Assembly: GCA_027366525.1 (NCBI GenBank)
Contig: DAHXKG010000005.1
Location: forward strand, 62,001 to 126,000
Source: a candidate division FCPU426 bacterium
Lineage (GTDB): Bacteria > Oederibacteriota > Muellerivitia > Muellerivitales > DAHXKG01
Length of the DNA: 64,000 bases
Direction of reading: 5' to 3'
In this document: positions 56,041 to 64,000 of the stretch, in pieces
Position numbering within the stretch: position 1 is the first letter of the stretch
Layout: every line of letters begins with the position of its first letter
Notes under the pieces: generated by a model
Seen by the model: the letters and a program-made list of their open reading frames with translations, nothing else
Database searches by the model: none
Told to the model about the DNA's origin: nothing
Translations under genes and position numbers: made by a program

Positions 56041-58251
56041 ATGGATGAATTATATGCAGGACTTGTTTTCCCAACTCCATTAAAAAAGATATTTTATTAT
56101 TCAGTTCCAGTTCATTTGCAAAAGAAAATTCAAATTGGAACACGGTGTTCAGTTTCATTCAAAAATAAACAAACCATTGGCTTGGTCATCAACTTAAATT
56201 CTCAAATATCTTCGGACATCAAGAATATTAAAACCATTAATAGTTTATTAGATGAACAATCGTTGATAACTTCCGATCTTTTGAAATTGGGATTGTGGAT
56301 TTCAAAATATTATTATTGTTCGTTGGGAGAAGCTTTTTTTTCAATGTTGCCTATTAGTACTCGGAGAGTCGGAAAAATCGTTTTAACCCTTACAGAAAAA
56401 GGACTAAAAAATGAATTGGAAGTAAAAAAAATATTGGAGGATTCAAAAATCACAGGAATTACAGTCGAAGATCTCAAGGGAAAAGTAAAATATTATCCAG
56501 AACTCCATGAATTATCAGCTCAATTACTTGAAAAAGATTTGGCGCAACTTCAAGTCCATGCTCCTTTAAAGAAAAATTATACTCAAAAGGAAACAATTGG
56601 ATGGATATCTGATCCTCGACGGCCCGAATTACTCAATCAACAAAAAAGTGTAATTGAAGCATTGTCAAAAATATTGGAATTGGGTGTTTTTAAGTCGGTT
56701 TTGCTGCAAGGGGTAACTGGATCTGGGAAAACAGAAGTTTATTTACGATTGATTGAAAAAGTTATTCAATTTAAAAAACAAACCATTGTATTAATTCCGG
56801 AAATATCATTAACCCCACAAACATTATCAAGATTTATTGATCGATTTGGTAAAAATCAGGTTTCTGTTTTTCATAGTAAATTAACACCCTTAGAGCGTGA
56901 TTTTAATTGGCATCAAATTTTTTCAGGCTATTCTTCGATTGCGTTGGGAACTCGATCAGCTTTATTTGCTCCGACTAAAAATCTTGGACTTATTATTGTC
57001 GATGAAGAACATGATCCATCGTACAAACAAAATGAAAGCCCAAGATATCATGCTCGCGATACTGCAATTAAGCGTGCACAATTGAATCAAGCATTAGTGG
57101 TTTTAGGAAGTGCGACCCCGTCATTAGAAACAATATATAACACTAAAATTGGGAAATATGATTGTTTGTACCTACCGAATCGTATTCATCAACGAGTGCT
57201 CCCTAAAATGCACTTAATCGATTTGCGGGAAGAAATGACGAGCCGCCAGGCTAAAGAAATTCCCATTTTTTCATTGGCATTAGAAGAAGCGATGAAACGG
57301 ACACTTTCAAAGGGGGATCAAGTCATTTTGTTTTTAAATCGTCGTGGATTTAATCCGGTCAGCCAATGTTTAAAGTGTGGGAAAATTGTTTATTGTCCAC
57401 ATTGCTCCATTGCCGTGACCTATTATCAGTCGGACAACTGTTATATTTGTCATTATTGTAATTGGCAGGGAAAACTCAATGAGAAATGCCTTTATTGTGG
57501 AGAAACTGCTGTTTACCAGACGGGAATTGGAACAGAACGTGTAGAAAAAGAAGTTATTGAAAAATTCTCTGGGTTTAAGATCGATCGGATGGATACAGAC
57601 TCCACGAGAAAACGGAAAAGTTATGCAGAGATTCTTCAGCGGTTTTTAAAAAAAGAAACGCATATTTTAATAGGCACACAAATGATTGCGAAAGGTCATG
57701 ATTTTCCTGATGTGACACTTGTTGGAATATTGCGGGGGGAAATTGGATTGTCTCTTCCAGATTTTCGCGCAGCGGAAAAAAACTTTAATCTATTAGTTCA
57801 AGTTTCTGGACGGGCAGGAAGATTTGAAAAGGAAGGTCACGTATTTTTACAGACATTCAACGCGGATCATCTAAGTATTCAAAAGTCTATGCTACAAGAT
57901 GTGGATGGATTTTCTAAGGCTGAGCTTTCTCTTCGAAAACAATTGTTATATCCGCCTTATGTTAAATTAGGGTTAATCATTTTTGAAGGGCATTCTGAAG
58001 ACCAAGTTTTGAATGAGGCCAATCAAATTTCTTTATTTCTTAAGAAAATAGCCTTGGATTTTTCAGTTGATGTCTTAGGCCCTGCCCCGGCCCCAATTCC
58101 CAAACTAAGAAATTTCTATCGATTTCAAATTTTGTTAAAATGTCAATCGGCTGAACCGCTTCGATCTCTAGTAGAAAAACTTGATGAACAATTTCATGTA
58201 AAATCGACCATCCGCCGAATTGTTGATTTTGATCCGCAAAATATGATGTAA
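56041..58251 (+). CDS. priA: Primosomal protein N' (replication restart helicase PriA)
   Basis: This 736-residue helicase reloads the replisome at stalled forks. Walker A is GVTGSGKTEVY, Walker B DEEHDPSYKQ, and it has GSATPSLET and GTQMIAKGHDFPDVTLV in the helicase core. The paired zinc fingers are CLKCGKIVYCPHC and CHYCNWQG ... CLYCGE. The N-terminal DNA-binding domain begins YAGLVFPTPLKKIFYYSVP. It lies 60 bases after secA. Confidence 0.95.
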   Translation: MDELYAGLVFPTPLKKIFYYSVPVHLQKKIQIGTRCSVSFKNKQTIGLVINLNSQISSDIKNIKTINSLLDEQSLITSDLLKLGLWISKYYYCSLGEAFFSMLPISTRRVGKIVLTLTEKGLKNELEVKKILEDSKITGITVEDLKGKVKYYPELHELSAQLLEKDLAQLQVHAPLKKNYTQKETIGWISDPRRPELLNQQKSVIEALSKILELGVFKSVLLQGVTGSGKTEVYLRLIEKVIQFKKQTIVLIPEISLTPQTLSRFIDRFGKNQVSVFHSKLTPLERDFNWHQIFSGYSSIALGTRSALFAPTKNLGLIIVDEEHDPSYKQNESPRYHARDTAIKRAQLNQALVVLGSATPSLETIYNTKIGKYDCLYLPNRIHQRVLPKMHLIDLREEMTSRQAKEIPIFSLALEEAMKRTLSKGDQVILFLNRRGFNPVSQCLKCGKIVYCPHCSIAVTYYQSDNCYICHYCNWQGKLNEKCLYCGETAVYQTGIGTERVEKEVIEKFSGFKIDRMDTDSTRKRKSYAEILQRFLKKETHILIGTQMIAKGHDFPDVTLVGILRGEIGLSLPDFRAAEKNFNLLVQVSGRAGRFEKEGHVFLQTFNADHLSIQKSMLQDVDGFSKAELSLRKQLLYPPYVKLGLIIFEGHSEDQVLNEANQISLFLKKIALDFSVDVLGPAPAPIPKLRNFYRFQILLKCQSAEPLRSLVEKLDEQFHVKSTIRRIVDFDPQNMM

Positions 58252-58300
58252 TGGAAATGCGCGTTGGTGAGTCATAATCAATGGGTACAAGGTTGAAAAA

Positions 58301-59245
58301 ATGTCTGACGTTATTTGTTTAAAGATAAAAAATACAAAAAAAGGATCCCAACGTATCATCGATTTTTTAGATAATCGCTTTAAGTATTTTGATGTTCACA
58401 CATGGAAAGCTAAAATTGAATCAGGGCATATTTTAGTCAACGGTAAGGAGGTTTCTCAAGATCAATTGATTTGCTGGGGCGATATTGTTTCATATCGGAC
58501 AACGGCTTGGAAGGAACCCGCCGTTAATACACAGTATCATGTGATTTATGAAGATGAACATTTCCTGGCGGTATCAAAGCCGAGCGGTCTTCCCGTTCAT
58601 AGCGTAGGTCGATTTTTTCAAAATACACTGGTATCACTATTGCGGGCTCACTACCCTCGATTAAATTATTTAAATTTGGCACATCGCCTTGATTCCGAAA
58701 CAAGCGGCGTTGTCTTATTGTGTAAAACCCACGAAGCATTAAGGTTTATACAAAAAGAATGGACTCGAGGGAGTGTGCATAAGGAATATGATGCTTTTGT
58801 TTTTGGACAATTTCATCCCCAAGTGAGAACTATTTGTGCGCCCATTGGAGCTAAATTGAATGGTAAAATTAGGATAAAACAAGGCATTGATTGGATTCGT
58901 GGGAAAATGGCCACTACAATTTTCAAAGCAGTTGAAATTAAAAGCACATTTTCATGGATCAAAGCTTTTCCAATTACTGGTCGGACGCATCAAATTCGAG
59001 TTCAATTAGAGGCCATCAAATTTCCAATTATTGGGGATAAACTTTATTCAGGTAACGATGAAATATTTTTGAACTTTCGGGGAAATGGATTTACAGATGA
59101 AATTGAAAAACAAGTTCAATTTTCAAGAACCGCATTGCACGCATGTCGACTCGAATTTACACATCCTCAAACGCAAAAAAAAATTGTTTTAGAAGCACCA
59201 ATTCCATCTGAGATGCAAAAAAAATGGGAGTCATTCACTTCATAA
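58301..59245 (+). CDS. RluA-family pseudouridine synthase with S4 domain
   Basis: This 314-residue enzyme isomerises uridine in rRNA or tRNA. An N-terminal S4-like domain (about 15-65, RIIDFLDNRF ... KAKIESGHILVNG) precedes the catalytic domain, with the signature HRLDSETSGVVLL (catalytic Asp131) and PITGRTHQIRVQLE. The exact target (RluD-, RluC- or RluA-type site) cannot be told from sequence. It follows priA by 49 bases and converges with the AraC gene. Confidence 0.92.
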   Translation: MSDVICLKIKNTKKGSQRIIDFLDNRFKYFDVHTWKAKIESGHILVNGKEVSQDQLICWGDIVSYRTTAWKEPAVNTQYHVIYEDEHFLAVSKPSGLPVHSVGRFFQNTLVSLLRAHYPRLNYLNLAHRLDSETSGVVLLCKTHEALRFIQKEWTRGSVHKEYDAFVFGQFHPQVRTICAPIGAKLNGKIRIKQGIDWIRGKMATTIFKAVEIKSTFSWIKAFPITGRTHQIRVQLEAIKFPIIGDKLYSGNDEIFLNFRGNGFTDEIEKQVQFSRTALHACRLEFTHPQTQKKIVLEAPIPSEMQKKWESFTS

Positions 59246-59266
59246 ATGTGGATGAAATTTATTGAA

Positions 59267-61048
59267 TCAGATTCTGGAATGACTGGTTCGAAATTTTCCA
59301 GGTGATGTTTTGAAATTTTTTTTAAATAGTTGAATAAAATAAGAATAGGAGTGATAACCACATTGGACTCCAATTTGCCGAATGGGCAAGCTGCTGGTTT
59401 GTAACAACCGTTTAGATTCGTTTAAACGTTGATTTTGAATATATCCTTCAAAGGTAAAGCCGGTGAGCTTCTTAAAACCGAGGCTAAACGATGATGACGA
59501 TAAACCAATACTTTTGGCTACTTCTTTTAATCGGAGTGGTTTTGAAAAATTTTCATCTATCATTTTTTTTATGTCATCTATAATTAACGTTTTTTTCAGA
59601 ATAGAAGGTTTCAATAATAAACTGGTAAGTTGATCAAAAGTTTCATTGAAAGTATGAACCATGTTATTAGCGGTTAATGAATTTTCTAATTTTTTTCTAA
59701 ATTGATCTAACCAGTGCGTTAAGTCAATGGAATGCATTTCAAAATTATTTTTGACGGCTTGAACAATAAATAAAAGACTGTAATTTAAATGTAAATATAA
59801 CTCTTCCGGTTGATTGTTGGACAATCGAAGTACGGTATCTAAAAAACGGTCCTTGAGGATTTGAAGATCATATAATGTTCCCGATGCCAAAGAGGATTGG
59901 ATCAAGACTAAAAACTCCTGAAATTCCTGCACGGTGTTTTTGTAGATAACGGTTGGAGCCGGCGAATAAAATATTATTTTTTTCCCCGAATTCCTTCCAT
60001 AATGAAGTGCCTGAATTGACTGATGATAGGAATTGTTTAGTGATTCTCCAGGGGCAACAGTTTCTCCAACACCAACGACAACGGGACAACCTAGTTCCTT
60101 GGAAGCAAAATCATGAATTTTTTCGGCCAGTGTTCCAATTTGACTTCTTTTTTGTAACCGAGTGCAATGGGCGGGCGTGGAGGTCACAAATACTCCGCCA
60201 TAATTATTGAGCGCGCCTCCCACAGTTTCAGGTAATGTTTGTGCAAATTGGAAACATTCTTTTTGAAATGAGTGAATTAAGAGCATTTTTTCGATGGGAT
60301 TTGACTTTTTTTCAAGCTGATTTGGAACAACCGTTATAACCGTGGTCGGAATTCGAGTAATTCGAAGTTCTTCTTGAATCCAGGACAGATTTTCAATGCC
60401 ACGTTCCCAAATAGGCGTCGATTCATCCGCGGTGATTCCAAGGGCCCAATTAAGCCAGTATAAGTGGGGTGTTTTTTTTGAAATGACTTGAATCAATAAA
60501 TCATGGAGTCGTTGTTTGATGATATGTGGATGAGTATTATCACCAAGTACAAGTGCGAATAACTCTAGTGACTCTTTATAGGCGTCAAAAAGTGGCTCGG
60601 TTAAAATGGGTGTTGAGAGAATTGTCTGACAGAAAAACCTGAAGTTGTCGTGATGATCATCTACTTGATGGTACCCTGTGAAATTCGTCCATGCATTTTG
60701 GAGGTCTGAAAAGGAAAAATTTTTTTTTGAAAAAGTTCCACTTTGTAAATATCCTTGTAATTCGTTGTTATAAAAAATGGGGACAAATAAATCATGAAAT
60801 CCTAAAAAAGATCCACAAATCGTTTTTCTCTGATTTTTTGATTTTTGAAAACATTCTTTTACGAATTCTCGACGTTGGTGTATTTTGCCGTGTTGAAAAG
60901 TTAATTTAAATATCGGATTTGAATGTCGAATGCGATTGAGCGCCCACCAACCGGGATGGATGGATTTAGTCATTACAAAGCAACTGAGATTGATATAAAA
61001 ATTGATGATTGAATGAAACGGCTGAAAAGTCATGAAGGTTTCAAACAT
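59267..61048 (-). CDS. AraC-type regulator with PocR-like and degenerate GGDEF-like domains
   Basis: This protein of about 593 residues has a C-terminal AraC DNA-binding domain with two helix-turn-helix motifs (LRLKEVAKSIGLSSSSFSLGF and IRQIGVQCGYHSYSYFIQLF). The middle (about 215-370) resembles the degenerate GGDEF-like domain found in many AraC/CdaR regulators, with LLIHSFQKECFQFAQTL and GCPVVVGVGET, and no active-site GGDEF. The N-terminus, KTICGSFLGFHDLFVPIFYN then ELQGYLQSG, resembles a PocR sensory domain. The start is uncertain: ATG 61048 is chosen, with ATG 61033 or TTG 61090 possible. It lies downstream of the permease-PII gene in the same direction, after a 746-base gap. Confidence 0.8.
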   Translation of the reverse strand: MFETFMTFQPFHSIINFYINLSCFVMTKSIHPGWWALNRIRHSNPIFKLTFQHGKIHQRREFVKECFQKSKNQRKTICGSFLGFHDLFVPIFYNNELQGYLQSGTFSKKNFSFSDLQNAWTNFTGYHQVDDHHDNFRFFCQTILSTPILTEPLFDAYKESLELFALVLGDNTHPHIIKQRLHDLLIQVISKKTPHLYWLNWALGITADESTPIWERGIENLSWIQEELRITRIPTTVITVVPNQLEKKSNPIEKMLLIHSFQKECFQFAQTLPETVGGALNNYGGVFVTSTPAHCTRLQKRSQIGTLAEKIHDFASKELGCPVVVGVGETVAPGESLNNSYHQSIQALHYGRNSGKKIIFYSPAPTVIYKNTVQEFQEFLVLIQSSLASGTLYDLQILKDRFLDTVLRLSNNQPEELYLHLNYSLLFIVQAVKNNFEMHSIDLTHWLDQFRKKLENSLTANNMVHTFNETFDQLTSLLLKPSILKKTLIIDDIKKMIDENFSKPLRLKEVAKSIGLSSSSFSLGFKKLTGFTFEGYIQNQRLNESKRLLQTSSLPIRQIGVQCGYHSYSYFIQLFKKNFKTSPGKFRTSHSRI

Positions 61049-61794
61049 TGAATTTGAGTTGAGGCGCTGCTTTTTTTGTGATCTTGTCAACGTAGAAGAT
61101 CCTAGGTTATGGTTTCAATTTATAGAATCATGACTTGAGAATAATTTTTATGATAAAATTAAACAAATGAAATTATAGCATGGTTTATAAAATAATATAA
61201 TCAGGAAAGTGGTAACAGAGGACCACATTAGAATGGGTGGAAAATATTAGGGTAATATCAATGAATATCAGCGATTCATATCAAATGAAGTAATGTCCTA
61301 ATTCAGGAGCAAGAATGGGGCAGTGCTAAAGGAAGGATCGTAAAAATTTTGTTTTCTAGTAGAGCGTTTGTGTAATGCTAGTTTGTTTTAGTCACAGCAG
61401 CGGGTCAGAAAATGGCAAGTCCGCTAAGGTATTTTTCTTCAAATAATCTCAGCGCACTCCAGGGATTTCGTTCGGCCTAAAGGGGGAAAAAAATCAGAGG
61501 TTGACTGGTCATGAGAAATATTATACTGGGGTCCCAGTGGGCGACTAATCCATCTCAAATCAGGACTATATAATGATTTTCAGCTTGACGCGTTCTATTT
61601 CATATTTTTGAAATATCGCAGAATACCCAAGTGAATTTAAGTAATTTAAGAATTAATCAGGTTGTTATTTTGAAAATGCACATATCGATTGGTAATAGAG
61701 CAATTGAATCAAGTAGCCCTTAAATGAAATTAGAGGCCACCAAATTTAACGATGACCTCTAATTTAAAATATTAGTTAAATAAAATGTTGAATT
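61049..61794. other. Long intergenic region upstream of the AraC gene
   Basis: These 746 bases contain no convincing gene. The right end holds the permease-PII terminator hairpin, and the left part must contain the araC-type promoter. The stretch around 61320-61500 is locally more GC-rich than the flanks, with words such as GGGGCAGTGC and CAGCGGGTCAG, and could hold a leader or small RNA, though I see no clear fold. Confidence 0.4.
61727..61765 (-). terminator. Hairpin terminator of the permease-PII gene
   Basis: AAATTAGAGG (61727-61736) and CCTCTAATTT (61756-61765) form a perfect 10-bp stem with a 19-base loop, 30 bases after the stop of the minus-strand permease gene. On that strand a short T-containing stretch (CATTTAAGGG) follows, so the terminator is plausible but lacks a strong U-run. 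Confidence 0.6.
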
Positions 61795-63705
61795 CTAAAT
61801 TGCAGATACTCCGCTTTCGCCTGTTCGTACGCGAATAGTTTCTTCAGCATCAAATACAAATATCTTTCCATCACCAACGTTCCCGGTATTTAAAACATCC
61901 TGCATGACGTTCATGACATGAGGTACATCCCAATCATTTACGACGAGATCAACTCGAATTTTGGGAAGAAATTTAATTTTTTCTGGTACATCATCAGAAA
62001 CCTTCGAGCCCCGTTGACGACCAAATCCCTTAACTTCGGTAACAGTCATGCCTTGAATGAGTTTTTCTTGGTTGAGTGAAGCGACTAACTCATCCAAACT
62101 GTCTGGACGTATAATGGCCGAAATCATTTTCATTCCATAATTTCGTTTGACAGTTGTAATCAGCACATAAAGAAAGCTTATTAATGCCCATCCACCTGCA
62201 ATAAACAAACAGATTTTTAATTCTAATTTATTATCAGCAGTTCCAATGGCATTTAAGTAAATAATTCCTCCAGCCATTAACAAATTCAAAACAAGTCCGC
62301 CGAATGGAATGATAACATGTTTTACTACACTGAAATCATCTCGATTTTTAAATGCGATAAAAGTCCAGATACAAACTAAACCGTATAAAATAAATGTACC
62401 TAGATTTGATGCCAGTGTAATACCTGTTAAACCATCGACCGATTGAATTCCAATCGCTGCAATTATGCAAGAAATCACAACTAAGATCCAAATAGTTGTG
62501 TGAGGTGTCTTCTTTTCTTCATGGAGAAAACTTAAGAACGAAGGCAATTCACGGTCAGTTGCCAATCCATTGGTTACCCGTACAGCAGTATTTAAACAAC
62601 TCAAGGTAGTCCCGATAACAGCGATGGCTACGGTGAGAGCTATCGTTATCATTAATCCAAATCCCAGCCCTCCGAGTAATGAATTTCCTAAAAGTTTAGC
62701 CATATCACCAATAGGAGCACTCGAAATAGCCATGGCATTCATTCCAGTAACCACTTGAGTTGAAGCGGGAGTTTTGGATGTTGCGGCGACGGTTACCATC
62801 TCGGTAAGATGATTATTAACCATGAAATTAGCTGCAAAATATTCAAATAAATATGCAACGAGCCCCTGAACAATAAGCGCAATGATAATGGCTTTAGGTA
62901 TGTTTTTTCCTGGATCTTTAGTTTCAGCCGCTAAAGACGTGCAACTTTCAAATCCAACTAATATTAATATAGCTATAGTGGATTGAACAAGCACACCTTG
63001 AATTGAATGAAACTTAACGATATCAAAAGCGCCTGAGAAGGCCCAAGATTTTATATGCGATGGATTGAAAACACGATATAAAATGGCGAGTAAACTAAAA
63101 ACAGCAAGTGAGATCCATTGAATGATATTTATCCAGATATTAGTTAAAGTGGAACCGGTCACTCCTCGATAAGCAATATAGCCCACAATAAAGGCAAAGA
63201 GGGTTCCAATGATTGTTAAAGTGGTAGTAGAAAGAGTCGCACCAGTAAAAGACGTCCAAATGTAACCGATCATAGTTGCCATCATGGCAACCATAACGCC
63301 TGGATAGACCCAATAGAATAGATGGGCGGCCCAGCCTGTAGCTAATTTTGCAAACCGTGCAATCGATTCAGGGGCAGCTCGTTTTTTGGATTGCGAATCC
63401 AGAAAGGCCTTTTCCGCAAAATAACTACAACTCGCAAATCCAGCCTCAGGATAAATACGAGCTAATTCTGAATACGAAAGAGCGGTTAAAAAAGCTAAAA
63501 TCAACGCAACGAGAATGCCACCCCACATGTCGTTTGCGCATGAAGTGCCATTAGGCAAGGTTGCTGAAGCCTGTATTTGATAGGTAATCCATAAAAAAGC
63601 GCCTGGGGCAATGAGCGCCATGGCGTTCATGGAGGCTCCTAATAAGCCTAAAGTGGGTGTTATTTTTTTTTCGGATGGTGGTTCTTTAGAAGGTAATTTA
63701 CTCAT
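61795..63705 (-). CDS. APC-family amino acid permease fused to a C-terminal PII (GlnB-type) signalling domain
   Basis: The first 520 or so of 636 residues are an APC-superfamily permease with about 12-14 transmembrane helices, starting ITPTLGLLGASMNAMALIAPG and containing ALSYSELARIYPEAGF. After the last helix and a very short linker, residues 525-636 form a full 112-residue PII domain. It has GMTVTEVKGFGRQRG, FLPK, TGNVGDGKIFVF and IRVRTGESG. In GlnB numbering Gln39, Lys58, Lys90, Arg101 and Arg103 are conserved, with Asp for Glu62, so ATP and 2-oxoglutarate could bind. The T-loop (GSKVSDDVPEKIK) lacks both Tyr46 and Tyr51, so it cannot be uridylylated. The start ATG 63705 has GGAG upstream and fits the sigma-54 promoter; an ATG at 63735 would lie within a few bases of the transcription start. 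Confidence 0.92.
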   Translation of the reverse strand: MSKLPSKEPPSEKKITPTLGLLGASMNAMALIAPGAFLWITYQIQASATLPNGTSCANDMWGGILVALILAFLTALSYSELARIYPEAGFASCSYFAEKAFLDSQSKKRAAPESIARFAKLATGWAAHLFYWVYPGVMVAMMATMIGYIWTSFTGATLSTTTLTIIGTLFAFIVGYIAYRGVTGSTLTNIWINIIQWISLAVFSLLAILYRVFNPSHIKSWAFSGAFDIVKFHSIQGVLVQSTIAILILVGFESCTSLAAETKDPGKNIPKAIIIALIVQGLVAYLFEYFAANFMVNNHLTEMVTVAATSKTPASTQVVTGMNAMAISSAPIGDMAKLLGNSLLGGLGFGLMITIALTVAIAVIGTTLSCLNTAVRVTNGLATDRELPSFLSFLHEEKKTPHTTIWILVVISCIIAAIGIQSVDGLTGITLASNLGTFILYGLVCIWTFIAFKNRDDFSVVKHVIIPFGGLVLNLLMAGGIIYLNAIGTADNKLELKICLFIAGGWALISFLYVLITTVKRNYGMKMISAIIRPDSLDELVASLNQEKLIQGMTVTEVKGFGRQRGSKVSDDVPEKIKFLPKIRVDLVVNDWDVPHVMNVMQDVLNTGNVGDGKIFVFDAEETIRVRTGESGVSAI

Positions 63706-63750
63706 AACAGACTCCTTAAAGTTAAATTGAAGCAATTTCTACTTGATTTA

Positions 63751-63767
63751 AGCAAGGGTCATGCCAA
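63751..63767 (-). promoter_or_regulatory. Sigma-54 (RpoN) promoter of the permease-PII gene
   Basis: The minus strand reads TTGGCATGACCCTTGCT. Against the consensus YTGGCACGNNNNTTGCW only one position differs (C to T), and the invariant GG and GC are exactly 10 bases apart. The wider flanks (AACA before, TAA after) also fit the extended consensus. Transcription would begin near 63740, giving a leader of about 35 bases before ATG 63705. Confidence 0.85.
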
Positions 63768-63900
63768 TGTTTAATTACTGAAAAAATCGAGTAAAGATAT
63801 CGCTTAAAGCGCTGATATAGGAAATTCAGCTGAAAAAGATTACTTTTTTGTTTATTATTTCATTTTTGTATTTTAAGAAATTTGAGAATTTTTCACTTAG

Positions 63901-63916
63901 TACTCATTTCTGAGTA
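63901..63916. promoter_or_regulatory. Candidate enhancer-binding-protein site upstream of the sigma-54 promoter
   Basis: TACTCA-TTTC-TGAGTA is a perfect 6-bp inverted repeat centred about 150 bases upstream of the sigma-54 promoter, the usual distance for bacterial enhancer-binding proteins. It does not match the NtrC consensus, so a different activator would be needed. The AT-rich stretch between could allow bending. A second small palindrome CGCTTAAAGCG lies at 63801-63811. Confidence 0.4.
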
Positions 63917-64000
63917 GGGTTTGAAAATCAGGATAATTTTAAGAGAATTTTGGAAGTGGTATTCCAATGAGCCATTAAAATAAAAATATTAAGGGAAAAC

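Noticed and set aside
61049-61794. Possible small RNA or riboswitch upstream of the AraC gene
   Set aside because: I could not draw a stable fold or recognise a known class by eye. A covariance search would be needed.

Overview
The window is a gene-dense, roughly 38-40% GC stretch of chromosome from a Gram-negative-type bacterium. A TonB-dependent receptor, a predicted outer-membrane barrel, lipoprotein and Sec signal peptides, SecA and ClpXP all point to a two-membrane cell. The giant surface protein with a Thr-Pro-Asn linker and FlgD-like C-terminal modules is a style common in uncultivated phyla such as Elusimicrobiota, Omnitrophota or FCPU426. I cannot fix the phylum from sequence alone. 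No phage, transposon, CRISPR array or rRNA operon was seen.

Layout. 0.2-7.6 kb: an orphan ABC-2 ATPase, an FKBP lipoprotein, a DUF985 cupin, a secreted Cys protein, a HisN-like phosphatase, a YbjQ protein, TrxB and GlpD. 7.8-14.1 kb: tRNA-Leu(UAG), tig-clpP-clpX, then a class V aminotransferase-serA serine operon whose promoter is bracketed by two near-perfect Rex/CRP-type palindromes. 14.3-21.9 kb: membrane and envelope genes, a PilZ-chemoreceptor pair, and a minus-strand GT2 / FAD oxidoreductase / flippase-like cluster. 22.7-31.7 kb: TPR protein, UDG, PepA, two separate ECF sigma/anti-sigma units (the first with a CpxP/Spy-like periplasmic protein), a urate-oxidase-N membrane protein and YchF. 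31.9-36.1 kb: the 1420-residue surface protein. 36.1-44.7 kb: Nth, a complete COG4586/4587/3694-type ABC exporter, a TonB receptor preceded by a tiny Cys-rich secreted protein, MarC, NadK and GpmA. 44.9-49.5 kb: a riboflavin operon (ribD-ribE-yaaR-ribBA-ribH-nusB) with a DUF327 gene inserted. 49.8-59.2 kb: phosphoesterase, LigA, SecA, PriA and an RluA-family synthase. 59.3-64 kb: a large AraC regulator, and an amino-acid permease with a complete PII (GlnB-type) protein fused to its C-terminus.

The strongest novelty candidate is at the right edge. The permease-PII fusion (61795-63705, minus) lies behind an almost perfect sigma-54 promoter (63751-63767), with an inverted repeat about 150 bp further upstream. 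This reads as a nitrogen-regulated transporter carrying its own 2-oxoglutarate/adenylate sensor, whose T-loop has lost the modifiable tyrosines. The second is the helically phased operator pair before the serine genes, which suggests redox (NADH/NAD+) control of an NAD-dependent pathway. All start codons were chosen from visible Shine-Dalgarno sequences where possible, and family assignments rest on motif recognition only.
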